24,987 nt of DNA from Rhodospirillales bacterium (GTDB lineage Bacteria > Pseudomonadota > Alphaproteobacteria > QKFK01 > SZUA-500). Of the stretch, positions 7,473-14,491 are shown piece after piece. The notes beneath the pieces were generated by a model. It saw only the letters and a program-made list of their open reading frames with translations, did no database searches and was not told where the DNA came from. The translations under genes and the position numbers were made by a program. The number at the start of each line of letters is the position of its first letter. Position 1 is the stretch's first letter. The stretch covers positions 1 through 24,987 of the forward strand of contig QKFK01000003.1 of NCBI GenBank assembly GCA_003252195.1. Direction: 5' to 3'.

Positions 7473-8462
7473 TTACCTGCCTCTTAATCTTTGGTTGGCG
7501 ATTAGTGAAACATTCTTTTGTTTGCTCTCATGTATTTGGGCAATACGTTTAGCTGTTGTAAAAACCTTTGGTAAAGGGCTTGCTTCATCAATGTTGGTTT
7601 CATATGTTTTTCTTAGTCTGATATAGGTGTTAGATATGTTATTAAGGGCCCTGTTGTCTAACATTACCTGATTGCCAAGTCCTAAAAAATTCTTTATCGC
7701 TGTTTGATGAAAATATTTAGGCTCTTCTAAATCTTCTGAAATATCTGCACATACAAGTTTGCCAGAATCTTGTCGTAATATTTTTGATAATGTTTTAGGT
7801 TCTGTGTATAGCATAGCCATTATCATTGACGAGCCATTGGTTGATATACTTTCATCTTCAACGGTTACTTCATTACGAAGATCATTTATATTGGTTCTTT
7901 CGCCCAATTTGTTTAGTTCTTTTTCAATTAGCTCATATTTATGTTTCGCAATTGCAAATGCTGCAATTCTGCCATTAACGGTAAGTTTGTTGCTTTCATT
8001 GTATGTAAGGTTGTTTTTATCAAACATATCAGATTTCTTTATCGGTTCGCCAACGTTAGATAAGTGCGAAAATATATAATCCACCTTGTTTTCTTCTATT
8101 GCCAAAACAAAAGGTGTTTTATCTCTTTGTACGCTTTGTTCTTTGTGAATAGAAAGGATGTCAGTTTTGTTTATTGTTTGACCTTTTAGAGACAACAAAA
8201 ATTGTGCAGCCTCAAGTTTGCCTGTCGAAACAATAGAGTTTATTCTTTTCATAACAAAAGATTTTAGCTCTTCTGGCGTATTTGGTTTCCCAAATGCTTG
8301 GGCATATCGACAAACTGCATCAATTTTATCTTTTGCTCCAACGGTGTCATAATCAGTGTCATTGCAAGAGCTGATTTGATCTAAAAAGTCAGTTATAGGC
8401 GCATCTGCTAGTTTGTCCTTTAGTATTATGTTTGTTATATCTATTGGATTGTAACTACGCAT
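7473..8462 (-). CDS. Uncharacterised helical protein with degenerate ankyrin-like repeats
   Basis: This 329-residue protein has no signal peptide. Several stretches follow the ankyrin helix-turn-helix rhythm without strict consensus: KLEAAQFLLSLKGQTINKTD (about 101-120), TPFVLAIEENKVDYIFSHL followed by GEPI (about 133-156), AAFAIAKHKYELIEKELNKLG (about 185-205), and SSMIMAMLYTEPKTLSKIL (about 230-250). I infer a protein-protein interaction scaffold. The C-terminus is strongly basic (IANQRLRGR). The ATG at 8462 is preceded by TAGGCAAC, a modest ribosome site. It lies 27 bases after the phosphatase-like gene and 2 bases before the small helical gene, in the middle of the minus-strand operon. 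The family was not recognised. Confidence 0.6.
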   Translation of the reverse strand: MRSYNPIDITNIILKDKLADAPITDFLDQISSCNDTDYDTVGAKDKIDAVCRYAQAFGKPNTPEELKSFVMKRINSIVSTGKLEAAQFLLSLKGQTINKTDILSIHKEQSVQRDKTPFVLAIEENKVDYIFSHLSNVGEPIKKSDMFDKNNLTYNESNKLTVNGRIAAFAIAKHKYELIEKELNKLGERTNINDLRNEVTVEDESISTNGSSMIMAMLYTEPKTLSKILRQDSGKLVCADISEDLEEPKYFHQTAIKNFLGLGNQVMLDNRALNNISNTYIRLRKTYETNIDEASPLPKVFTTAKRIAQIHESKQKNVSLIANQRLRGR

Positions 8463-8489
8463 TCTAGTTGCCTATCTTGTGTTTAATAT

Positions 8490-9671
8490 CTAGCGTTGTA
8501 TGTTTTTCTTTATTTCAGACAAGCTTAGTTTTTGCGAATTGCATTTTTCTAAGATATTGTCTGTGATCTCTTTTTGTAAGAAAAGACCCAAGTCAGAAGG
8601 TGAACGGAAGCACTTTTTAGGGTAGCAGCTATCGGCAGGATTGGTTATGTCTTTGTCCTCGCTTGATGCTACTTGGTATAAATCAACTTTGATTCCAGAT
8701 TTTTTAGCTTCATCGCCAACGCTTCTATCTGTACCGCCTGTGCGTATCTCTCTGCCGTTGCTGTCCTTGCTAGTAACTTTACCAAAGCTATCGCCGTAGA
8801 AGCTTATACCGTCTTGTAGGAGGTTAAAAGCTTTAAGCCCTTTGCCTTTTGATGCGGTGCTTCTGATTTCGTAAACAGGTGGTGAGCCCGCTCTTGCTTC
8901 TTCTTGCTCAATAGAGAAACAATCTGCTGGGGCATTTTTAATATGCTCTTTCAAAAACTTTTCAACTTTTTGACTGGCGGTAAATGCTTTTTCTTTGTCG
9001 TCAATAGAATTGAAGTTCACGCCTAAAGATGATGTTTTGTATTCTATTGCGATAAAATTGCCATTTGCTTTTTTATCATCTGTAGTAAAACCGAATTCTT
9101 CACATAATTGACCAACGAATTCTTTGCCTTCTTTGTGAAGTTTAGATACGTATGCGTCAACTTCTTTTTGTTCTTTTTTACTGCGAGGAATTAATATTTC
9201 GCCATTATCAGGTATAATAATAGATTGGTCGCACAATGTGCTAATGAGGTCTTTATCTTCCTTTGCGACGGTTAAAAGTTCACCGTGGTCAGTAATGCAA
9301 GATTTGTTAGCGAGTGTGTCTGCTAAATTTTTACCTTCAAGTAAATAATCTACAACATTTTCCAAATCTGGGTATTGGAGCTTAACTGTTTTGTTATCTT
9401 CCATAAATTTTTTGAAAGATTTGCGAGCTTGCTCAATTTTAGCATTTCTAATTTTGTTTGCATTTGGACTTTCTTCAACGTTGCTACCGTCGTTGTAAAG
9501 AAGTTTTTTGAACTCTTCTTTGCCGCGACCAGTAAGAAAACGTATGTTTTCACCAGTTGCTACCATAAGAGCAAACGCAAAAGTTACATTGCCGTCCATG
9601 AATGCTGTCTCAGGTTTGTTTACGAGACCAGAGCATGTGCCATCAAAATCAAAATATCTGTATTTACCCAT
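8490..9671 (-). CDS. HAD-superfamily phosphatase, trehalose-6-phosphate-phosphatase-like
   Basis: This 393-residue protein carries the HAD motifs in order: nucleophile motif I YFDFDGT (6-12, Asp8 and Asp10), motif II LTGRG (46-50), motif III lysine within ASKGKGLKAF (273-282), and motif IV FYGDS (291-295) followed by a Gly/Asp-rich turn GGTDRSVGDEAKKSG (312-326). In OtsB-type enzymes motif II is SGR, the cap holds a K/R-rich substrate loop, and 'KG.AL..LL' precedes 'GDD.TD'; the resemblance is good but not exact. It is about 130 residues longer than typical OtsB, mainly in the cap region (about 60-260). The first gene of the operon, it lies divergent from a GT20 synthase-like gene, which supports a T6P role. 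The ATG at 9671 is chosen because an earlier ATG at 9710 coincides with the predicted transcription start; AAGG lies 13 bases upstream. Confidence 0.65.
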   Translation of the reverse strand: MGKYRYFDFDGTCSGLVNKPETAFMDGNVTFAFALMVATGENIRFLTGRGKEEFKKLLYNDGSNVEESPNANKIRNAKIEQARKSFKKFMEDNKTVKLQYPDLENVVDYLLEGKNLADTLANKSCITDHGELLTVAKEDKDLISTLCDQSIIIPDNGEILIPRSKKEQKEVDAYVSKLHKEGKEFVGQLCEEFGFTTDDKKANGNFIAIEYKTSSLGVNFNSIDDKEKAFTASQKVEKFLKEHIKNAPADCFSIEQEEARAGSPPVYEIRSTASKGKGLKAFNLLQDGISFYGDSFGKVTSKDSNGREIRTGGTDRSVGDEAKKSGIKVDLYQVASSEDKDITNPADSCYPKKCFRSPSDLGLFLQKEITDNILEKCNSQKLSLSEIKKNIQR

Positions 9672-9715
9672 TATATGTTTGCAGCCTTCTTGTTTTTTAT
9701 AAATATACAATGGTG

Positions 9716-9744
9716 ATTATGCTATTTAAATAAAACTTTGTCAA
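9716..9744 (-). promoter_or_regulatory. Sigma70-type promoter of the minus-strand operon
   Basis: On the minus strand a perfect -35 TTGACA (9744-9739) is separated by exactly 17 bases from CATAAT (9721-9716), five of six consensus -10 bases. Transcription should start near 9709, giving a leader of about 38 bases before the phosphatase-like gene and driving the whole run to the kinases. Confidence 0.75.
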
Positions 9745-9793
9745 TATTTTGGGTGTTTGTTTTGTCTATAAAATAAAATTAATTTTGTCTATT
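9737..9793. repeat. Three TTTGTC direct repeats at 23-24 bp spacing
   Basis: TTTGTC begins at 9737, 9761 and 9784. The second and third extend to TTTTGTCTAT. The first overlaps the -35 of the minus-strand promoter and the other two lie upstream of it. An exact inverted copy of the ten bases TTTGTCTATA occurs as TATAGACAAA at 10026-10035, just before the GT20 gene. Each element therefore has the same orientation towards the gene it precedes. These are candidate regulator sites, but the area is very AT-rich. Confidence 0.45.
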
Positions 9794-10067
9794 TGAATAA
9801 AAATGGAGTCTTGTGATATGAGGGTTGTGTATATGTTTTGTTGCCACTTGTGTGACTTGAATTTAAATTCATAAAAAAACACACATTATATTATATATAA
9901 TATATATTATTATATAAAGTGAGTAAAATTATAGACGCGATTTTAGGGGTTTTTCTGTGTTTTTGTAATATATTGAAAAAAATCGTTATTAATGCTTGTT
10001 TAATGAAATACTTTTTGTTACAGTTTATAGACAAATATCATTAATAATGACAAAGGTTTTTTTTGTT

Positions 10068-12533
10068 ATGAGCGAAAAAAGAAATGTATTTCACGTGACA
10101 ACACGTGGCGGTATCAGCATTAACCCCAATGATGGTAGCGCAGTCGAGAACCCAGGTGGAGGCGTTTATACAGCAATGTGTGATGCTAAAGAAGCTGGTG
10201 ATGATAGTATAAATGTAGCATGGGTTGGAAAAGAAACTGCAGTTTCTCCAGCCAATGTTGAAAAATGGTCTTCTGCTAATCCTGATTGGGCTCAAATCTC
10301 TTCTGAAGAGAAATCAAGCTTGATTAAGGGAGAAGAATTTTTCCCTGTTAAAGGAGCTATGGAAAATGGTTTGTCTGTTGAAGTTTTTGCTGTCCCCACA
10401 GTATTAAAAGACTTTGCAAGACAAAACACATTAGACTTCTTGTGGGGGCCTGGTGGGCATGGTTTTACCAATCTTTTTACTAAAAATAAAAAGAACGCAG
10501 TTAAATCATTAAAGAATCTTACTTTTAAGAGATTTGCTTTGAAGGGTATTAATCAAGCATATCAAGAAAAAAGAATCGATTTTAATGAAGCTGCTGAATT
10601 ATCTGCATATGTTATGCTTAATAAGAGTAATCCTCCTGCAGATATGGCAAATGAAAATAGAGCAAAGTTTATTTCTGATCGTTTGAGCGCAGCTAAAGTT
10701 GATTTAGCCGTGTTGTCAGCAGAAGGCGGTATGCGCATATATGGTGATGATACAACTATCGCACCAAATGTTAAGAAACTTGTTCTTAATGCAATGAAAG
10801 ATGGTGGTAAACTTTCTGATTACCCTTCTTACTTTGCAGAAAAAGCAGATTCATTTAATAAGAGATTAGCCGCAATTGTTAATATGGATAAAGTTAACGC
10901 TAAAGTTAGCGAAGTTAATGAATCTATGGCTTTGGATATCGGTTTTAGATATCAGGCAACAGAAGCTGCTCACACAGCTGCAATGATGCTAAAACGTATG
11001 GAAGGCGCAGAAAATCCATTGTTCTTCTCTCAAGATTATGACAATGAAATTGTTCCTTACTACACAAGAGGTCAAAAGGCTGATTTGCCTGTTGGTATGT
11101 TCCGTCATATTCCAATTTTGAGCGTTGAAGAAATGAACGAAATGAAAATTGATGGTACTCCATTGTTAAAGCACCCTGGTGTAAAAGAATATTTTGTAAG
11201 AGTTTTATCTTCAGCAGATGTGATTGGCTGTCAAACAGCTCGTGATGCACAAAATTTGAGCAATATCATGACACAAATTGCTGGTAAAAACTTTAAAAAA
11301 TCTAATCAATATGCCGATGTATATGAGTTCTTTGGCAAAAAGGTTAAGATTAAAGATTATCCAATTGGTATTAACCCACAAGAAGTTAGAAAAAAAGCTA
11401 ACGCACCATGTGATGGTTTCGCTTATAAAGAAGTGGAAGCTTTCTCAGAAGGTAAGAGTTTGTGCTTTATCGGTGGTTGTCGTGCAGACTATACCAAAGG
11501 TGTTGATGAAGCAATCGAAGCTGCTGATATCTTCTTGGCTAAGGTTAAAAAATATGAAACCGTTGAAAAAGGTTCTGCATGTTATGACAAGCTCTCAGAA
11601 GAAGAGAAAAAAGAGTTCGAAAAATTCTCTTCAAAGGCAGCACGTGATACCGTGTTCTATATTCAAGTACAACCAACTCGTGGTGGACACGAAGACTTTG
11701 ATACTACAGCTAAACGCTTAGGTGAAAAATTTGCAAAATTAGAAGAAGAATTCCCAGGTAAAATTCTTACTAAATTTGCTGGTCTTCCTCATGCAGAGCT
11801 TATGGCTGTTATGAAACGTGCTGACATTAAATTAGACTTGTCTATTAAAGATGGTATGGCGCTTGTTCCTAAAGAATATAATGCTGCACAATATGGCAAG
11901 GAAGAGCCAGGTATTGCTATCGTGAGTGATGGTATGGGTGTTGGTTATGGTGCAAGACAAATCAACAAAGAAATTGAGGAAAAATATGGCATTAAAAATG
12001 CTTTCCCAGTTGTTGATAATCCTGTTGCATTTAAGAGCCATTATCCAGATAAGGCTAACTTAGAATGTGTTAACGATGTTGTTGATGCTATGGTTGAAGT
12101 AATTCAACGTCCTAAGGAAGTAAAACAACTTATCAATCAATATATCAACCAAGAGATGGAAGCTACTGATCTTAAATGGTGGAATAAAGTTCAACAAGAT
12201 GACTTGATTGAAATGTCTCAAATTAATGAGAAAGACCGCGCTAAAGAGATGGAAGCTTTCAAACAAGGTAGAGCAGAAGAATATTACAAAGACACTATTG
12301 GTGCTAATGTAGATGCTTCTCGTTTGGTTAATAAACCAGATGGCTCTAAGCGTATAGCTCCTGCTACTCATGGTCAAAAGACAATGTGGATTAGAAACAA
12401 ACTTGGATACACACTTGATATGTCAAGTAGTAGAACAGTTCCTGTTTCTATTAAAAAGCTCACAGAGCCAAAACCAAGATTAAGCAATAAAACAATTAGT
12501 GATATTGCTAAGGACTTGAAGCAAAAGGCTTAA
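10068..12533 (+). CDS. GT20 glycosyltransferase, trehalose-6-phosphate-synthase-like, enlarged
   Basis: GT20 enzymes transfer glucose from UDP-glucose to glucose-6-phosphate to make trehalose-6-phosphate. This 821-residue protein shows most OtsA landmarks: the glycine loop NPGGGVYTAM (28-37), AWVG (51-54), RHIPILS (346-352) for 'FLHIPFP', GCQTARDAQN (387-396), YPIGI (431-435), the donor-binding R472 and K477 in CRADYTKG, R538 in QPTRGG, and D595/E603 in IKDGMALVPKEY. The usual HDYH is QDYD (322-325), so a conserved active-site His is Gln. About 160 extra residues lie between about 140 and 300, and about 130 follow residue 690; OtsA has about 470. The ATG at 10068 fits the family start and has AAAGG 11 bases upstream. 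In-frame starts at 9996 and 10047 lack ribosome sites. Activity may be altered or the acceptor different. Confidence 0.75.
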   Translation: MSEKRNVFHVTTRGGISINPNDGSAVENPGGGVYTAMCDAKEAGDDSINVAWVGKETAVSPANVEKWSSANPDWAQISSEEKSSLIKGEEFFPVKGAMENGLSVEVFAVPTVLKDFARQNTLDFLWGPGGHGFTNLFTKNKKNAVKSLKNLTFKRFALKGINQAYQEKRIDFNEAAELSAYVMLNKSNPPADMANENRAKFISDRLSAAKVDLAVLSAEGGMRIYGDDTTIAPNVKKLVLNAMKDGGKLSDYPSYFAEKADSFNKRLAAIVNMDKVNAKVSEVNESMALDIGFRYQATEAAHTAAMMLKRMEGAENPLFFSQDYDNEIVPYYTRGQKADLPVGMFRHIPILSVEEMNEMKIDGTPLLKHPGVKEYFVRVLSSADVIGCQTARDAQNLSNIMTQIAGKNFKKSNQYADVYEFFGKKVKIKDYPIGINPQEVRKKANAPCDGFAYKEVEAFSEGKSLCFIGGCRADYTKGVDEAIEAADIFLAKVKKYETVEKGSACYDKLSEEEKKEFEKFSSKAARDTVFYIQVQPTRGGHEDFDTTAKRLGEKFAKLEEEFPGKILTKFAGLPHAELMAVMKRADIKLDLSIKDGMALVPKEYNAAQYGKEEPGIAIVSDGMGVGYGARQINKEIEEKYGIKNAFPVVDNPVAFKSHYPDKANLECVNDVVDAMVEVIQRPKEVKQLINQYINQEMEATDLKWWNKVQQDDLIEMSQINEKDRAKEMEAFKQGRAEEYYKDTIGANVDASRLVNKPDGSKRIAPATHGQKTMWIRNKLGYTLDMSSSRTVPVSIKKLTEPKPRLSNKTISDIAKDLKQKA

Positions 12534-12559
12534 ACAAAGTCTTTGATTATTAATGATAT

Positions 12560-12591
12560 TAAAAAGCCATCGCGTTTGCGGTGGCTTTTTT
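12560..12591 (+). terminator. Intrinsic terminator after the GT20 gene
   Basis: AAAAAGCCATCGC pairs with GCGGTGGCTTTTTT around the loop GTTT, with one G-T pair. It is 27 bases after the stop and is flanked by A and T tracts. Confidence 0.9.
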
Positions 12592-12767
12592 GCATGCAAT
12601 ATGTCGATTCTAATGAATAAAATGGAAATTCCTTGGTTGTAATATGGGTGATATTCTTATCTATATAAAATAAATCTAACACTTGTAATTCTATAGTGGT
12701 AAAGGGTTTGATAGCAATTCTTACTAAATTCCACAGCGTATAACAAATAGATAAAAGACATGCTTTA

Positions 12768-12796
12768 TTGATAATAATTATTATTTGTGTTAGAAT
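12768..12796 (+). promoter_or_regulatory. Sigma70-type promoter of the diguanylate cyclase gene
   Basis: TTGATA (12768-12773) and TAGAAT (12791-12796) are each five of six consensus bases, with a 17-base spacer. The predicted start, near 12803, leaves a 16-base leader containing GGGGG before the ATG at 12819. Confidence 0.65.
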
Positions 12797-12818
12797 TATA
12801 CTGTTGTTGGGGGCAATA

Positions 12819-14165
12819 ATGAGTATGGTGGGGCTTATGGTTTATTTGAAAGACAACGCAGGTCAGTCTGCAGGTCAGTTCTTAGATGTTATAAAGGCAA
12901 ACTTTGAGTTTAGTTTTTTCCTATTTGAGGATTTAGATAGTTTTATCTTTATATGTGATAATGATGGCAATGTCGTATATGCCAATACATCATCAAAAAA
13001 TAAATTTTTAAAGAATATGAAACAGTTAGAGGTGTCATGGTTTGATTTGCTTCATAATGATTATTCCTCAATTAGAGATATTGGGCTGAGCTATATTGCA
13101 AGGTCAGATAATAAAATTCCAATTAGAATGATTTCTAGCAATGATGAAATCTTAGACGTAGAAGTGAGTTTTAAAGAAATTCATTTGGCTGATAGTTCTT
13201 ATATAATGCTTGAGTGTAAGGATATTACTAAATATATCCGTCAGGCAAAATCAATAAGCTTTAGAGAGAATAAGCTCAAACTGTTGCTTGATAATATTAC
13301 AGATGCAGTATTTTTAATAAATGCAGACGGAAGTTTGGAATGTATAAATAAAGCCGCAGAAAAAATATTTGGTTATACTAAAAATGATGTTTCCCAAGAA
13401 AAGTTAGATATTTTATTTTCTGGAAAGGTGAGGTTCTTTAATAAAAACTCTAATGGGCAATATTTAGTTAGAGAGTGTAAGGCGTGGAGTGATGTGGAAT
13501 GTGTGCGCGCGAATAATGCTCCGTTTCCAGCTGAGATATTGGTTAAAAATTTAGGAGGTGGAGATAAAAGATTTTTTGTGCTGTTTGTCAGAGATGTATC
13601 TAGTAAAAAGCGCGAAGAAGAGGTGATAAAAAGAAAAGCCTATTATGATGCTTTAACTGGCTTGCCTAACCGTTATTTTTTACATGATAGGTTAAAGAGG
13701 GCGTTTTCTGAGGCTCATAAAAACAAGACACATGTCGCGGTGTTGTATTTAGATTTAGATAAATTTAAACCTGTTAATGACGAGTATGGACATAGCGTTG
13801 GCGATGATGTGTTGGTAGAAGTTGCCGTAAAACTTAAAAAGGCAGTTAGAAGCACTGATTTGGTGGCGAGGGTTGGCGGTGATGAGTTTGTAATAGTTTT
13901 AGAGAATATTGAACAGGCAAAAGATGTTAGGGCTACGGCAGAAAAAGTTATAAATAAAATATTTGAACCAATGAATATTGATGGAAAACGTTTAATTGTA
14001 GGGGGAAGTGTAGGTGTTGGAATATATCCATATCATGCTTTATCTCCAGATTCTTTGTTAAACGCTGCTGATAAAGCAATGTATGAGGCAAAGAGGTATT
14101 CAGAAATTGGATATCGAAATTGGATATCGTATTCATTGTGGATTTTTTGGTTAATTATTAAGTAG
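12819..14165 (+). CDS. PAS-PAS-GGDEF diguanylate cyclase
   Basis: This 448-residue sensor enzyme should make cyclic di-GMP from two GTP. Two PAS-like domains (about 40-145 and 152-268) precede a GGDEF domain (about 275-430). The latter has DALTGLPNR (277-285), the intact active site RVGGDEF (351-357) and an inhibitory RxxD site (R344-D347) exactly five residues before it, so product inhibition is expected. There is no EAL domain, and no clear membrane segment is needed once the ATG at 12819 is used. An upstream TTG at 12768 is rejected because it forms the -35 of the promoter. GGGGG lies six bases before the ATG. The last 16 residues (NWISYSLWIFWLIIK and the Arg before them) are out of keeping with the family and arise from a 13-bp tandem duplication. 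The catalytic core is untouched, so activity is likely retained. Confidence 0.85.
   Translation: MSMVGLMVYLKDNAGQSAGQFLDVIKANFEFSFFLFEDLDSFIFICDNDGNVVYANTSSKNKFLKNMKQLEVSWFDLLHNDYSSIRDIGLSYIARSDNKIPIRMISSNDEILDVEVSFKEIHLADSSYIMLECKDITKYIRQAKSISFRENKLKLLLDNITDAVFLINADGSLECINKAAEKIFGYTKNDVSQEKLDILFSGKVRFFNKNSNGQYLVRECKAWSDVECVRANNAPFPAEILVKNLGGGDKRFFVLFVRDVSSKKREEEVIKRKAYYDALTGLPNRYFLHDRLKRAFSEAHKNKTHVAVLYLDLDKFKPVNDEYGHSVGDDVLVEVAVKLKKAVRSTDLVARVGGDEFVIVLENIEQAKDVRATAEKVINKIFEPMNIDGKRLIVGGSVGVGIYPYHALSPDSLLNAADKAMYEAKRYSEIGYRNWISYSLWIFWLIIK
14103..14128 (+). repeat. Perfect 13-bp tandem duplication inside the cyclase gene
   Basis: GAAATTGGATATC occurs twice in direct succession (14103-14115 and 14116-14128). 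Because 13 is not a multiple of three, the second copy shifts the frame. Removing one copy gives EIGYRIHCGFFG and a stop at 14152-14154. Confidence 0.9.
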
Positions 14166-14296
14166 TTATTTTGAATATAAAATCATCTGTATCTGGCATG
14201 TATCCTAGATTTTTTGTTGTTGGGCGATGCTGTTTACATTGTGTAACAAAAAAATACATGTTTTAGGGTATTTTTTGCTTTTATTTTCAAAATACA

Positions 14297-14310
14297 TGGG
14301 TTATAACCCA
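14297..14310. promoter_or_regulatory. 14-bp perfect palindrome, candidate operator
   Basis: TGGGTTATAACCCA is a perfect inverted repeat about 195 bases before the helicase gene. Its arms are GC-containing in otherwise AT-rich sequence, and its TTATAA centre could overlap a -10. AAATACATG occurs just before it and again 40 bases further upstream. Confidence 0.35.
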
Positions 14311-14340
14311 AATATGAACAACGAAACAGGTAGAGTATTA

Positions 14341-14475
14341 ATGAATAATTTTTATCTCATACGAAAAAACAAGAAAATAAAGACGTTGTTTGTCTGCGCG
14401 CTTCCGGGTTTGGATTGCGCGTTTTTTTATGACTTTTTGCGAGCCGACATATTGTGTCGGTTTTTTTGTGCCTAA
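14341..14475 (+). CDS. Possible 44-codon leader peptide spanning two terminators
   Basis: An ATG at 14341, with CAGG ten bases upstream, opens a 44-residue frame that ends at TAA 14473-14475. It covers both intrinsic terminators and stops 16 bases before the helicase start. The sequence (MNNFYLIRKNKKIKTLFVCA and onward) matches nothing I know. It has no run of one regulatory amino acid. Ribosomes translating it would disrupt both hairpins, so it could act as a translation-dependent attenuator, but chance openness over T-rich sequence is possible. Confidence 0.3.
   Translation: MNNFYLIRKNKKIKTLFVCALPGLDCAFFYDFLRADILCRFFCA
14397..14428 (+). terminator. First intrinsic terminator in the helicase leader
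   Basis: CGCGC (14397-14401) pairs with GCGCG (14417-14421). An inner TCC/GGA pairing is offset by a small bulge, and seven T residues follow. It lies about 230 bases after the cyclase stop. Confidence 0.65.
14444..14467 (+). terminator. Second intrinsic terminator in the helicase leader
   Basis: A perfect stem CCGACA/TGTCGG with loop TATTG is followed by seven T residues. It ends only 24 bases before the helicase ATG, leaving no room for a separate promoter after it. Confidence 0.85.
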
Positions 14476-14491
14476 TACATGAGGGGTAGAT

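Larger units (their letters stand above)
9672..10067. other. Divergent intergenic region between the phosphatase-like and GT20-like genes
   Basis: This 396-bp stretch has no convincing gene. It holds the minus-strand promoter, the TTTGTC repeats, a run of only A and T at about 9885-9918 rich in alternating TA, and the inverted element at 10026-10035. A clear promoter for the plus-strand gene was not found. Confidence 0.6.

Noticed and set aside
9885..9918. AT-only stretch as a replication origin or plasmid iteron region
   Set aside because: There is no DnaA-box cluster, replication initiator gene or regular iteron; it fits a divergent promoter region.
9996..10067. Earlier in-frame starts for the GT20 gene (9996 and ATG 10047)
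   Set aside because: Neither has a ribosome site, and the family's first strand begins shortly after the ATG at 10068, which has AAAGG upstream.
11832..12377. Long reading frames opposite the GT20 gene, and similar ones opposite other genes
   Set aside because: They lie antisense or out of frame within well-supported genes, lack ribosome sites and have atypical composition.
12768..12818. TTG start adding a hydrophobic N-terminus to the diguanylate cyclase
   Set aside because: The TTG is part of a good -35 element, and GGGGG before the ATG at 12819 is a better ribosome site; the apparent membrane helix is promoter sequence read as protein.
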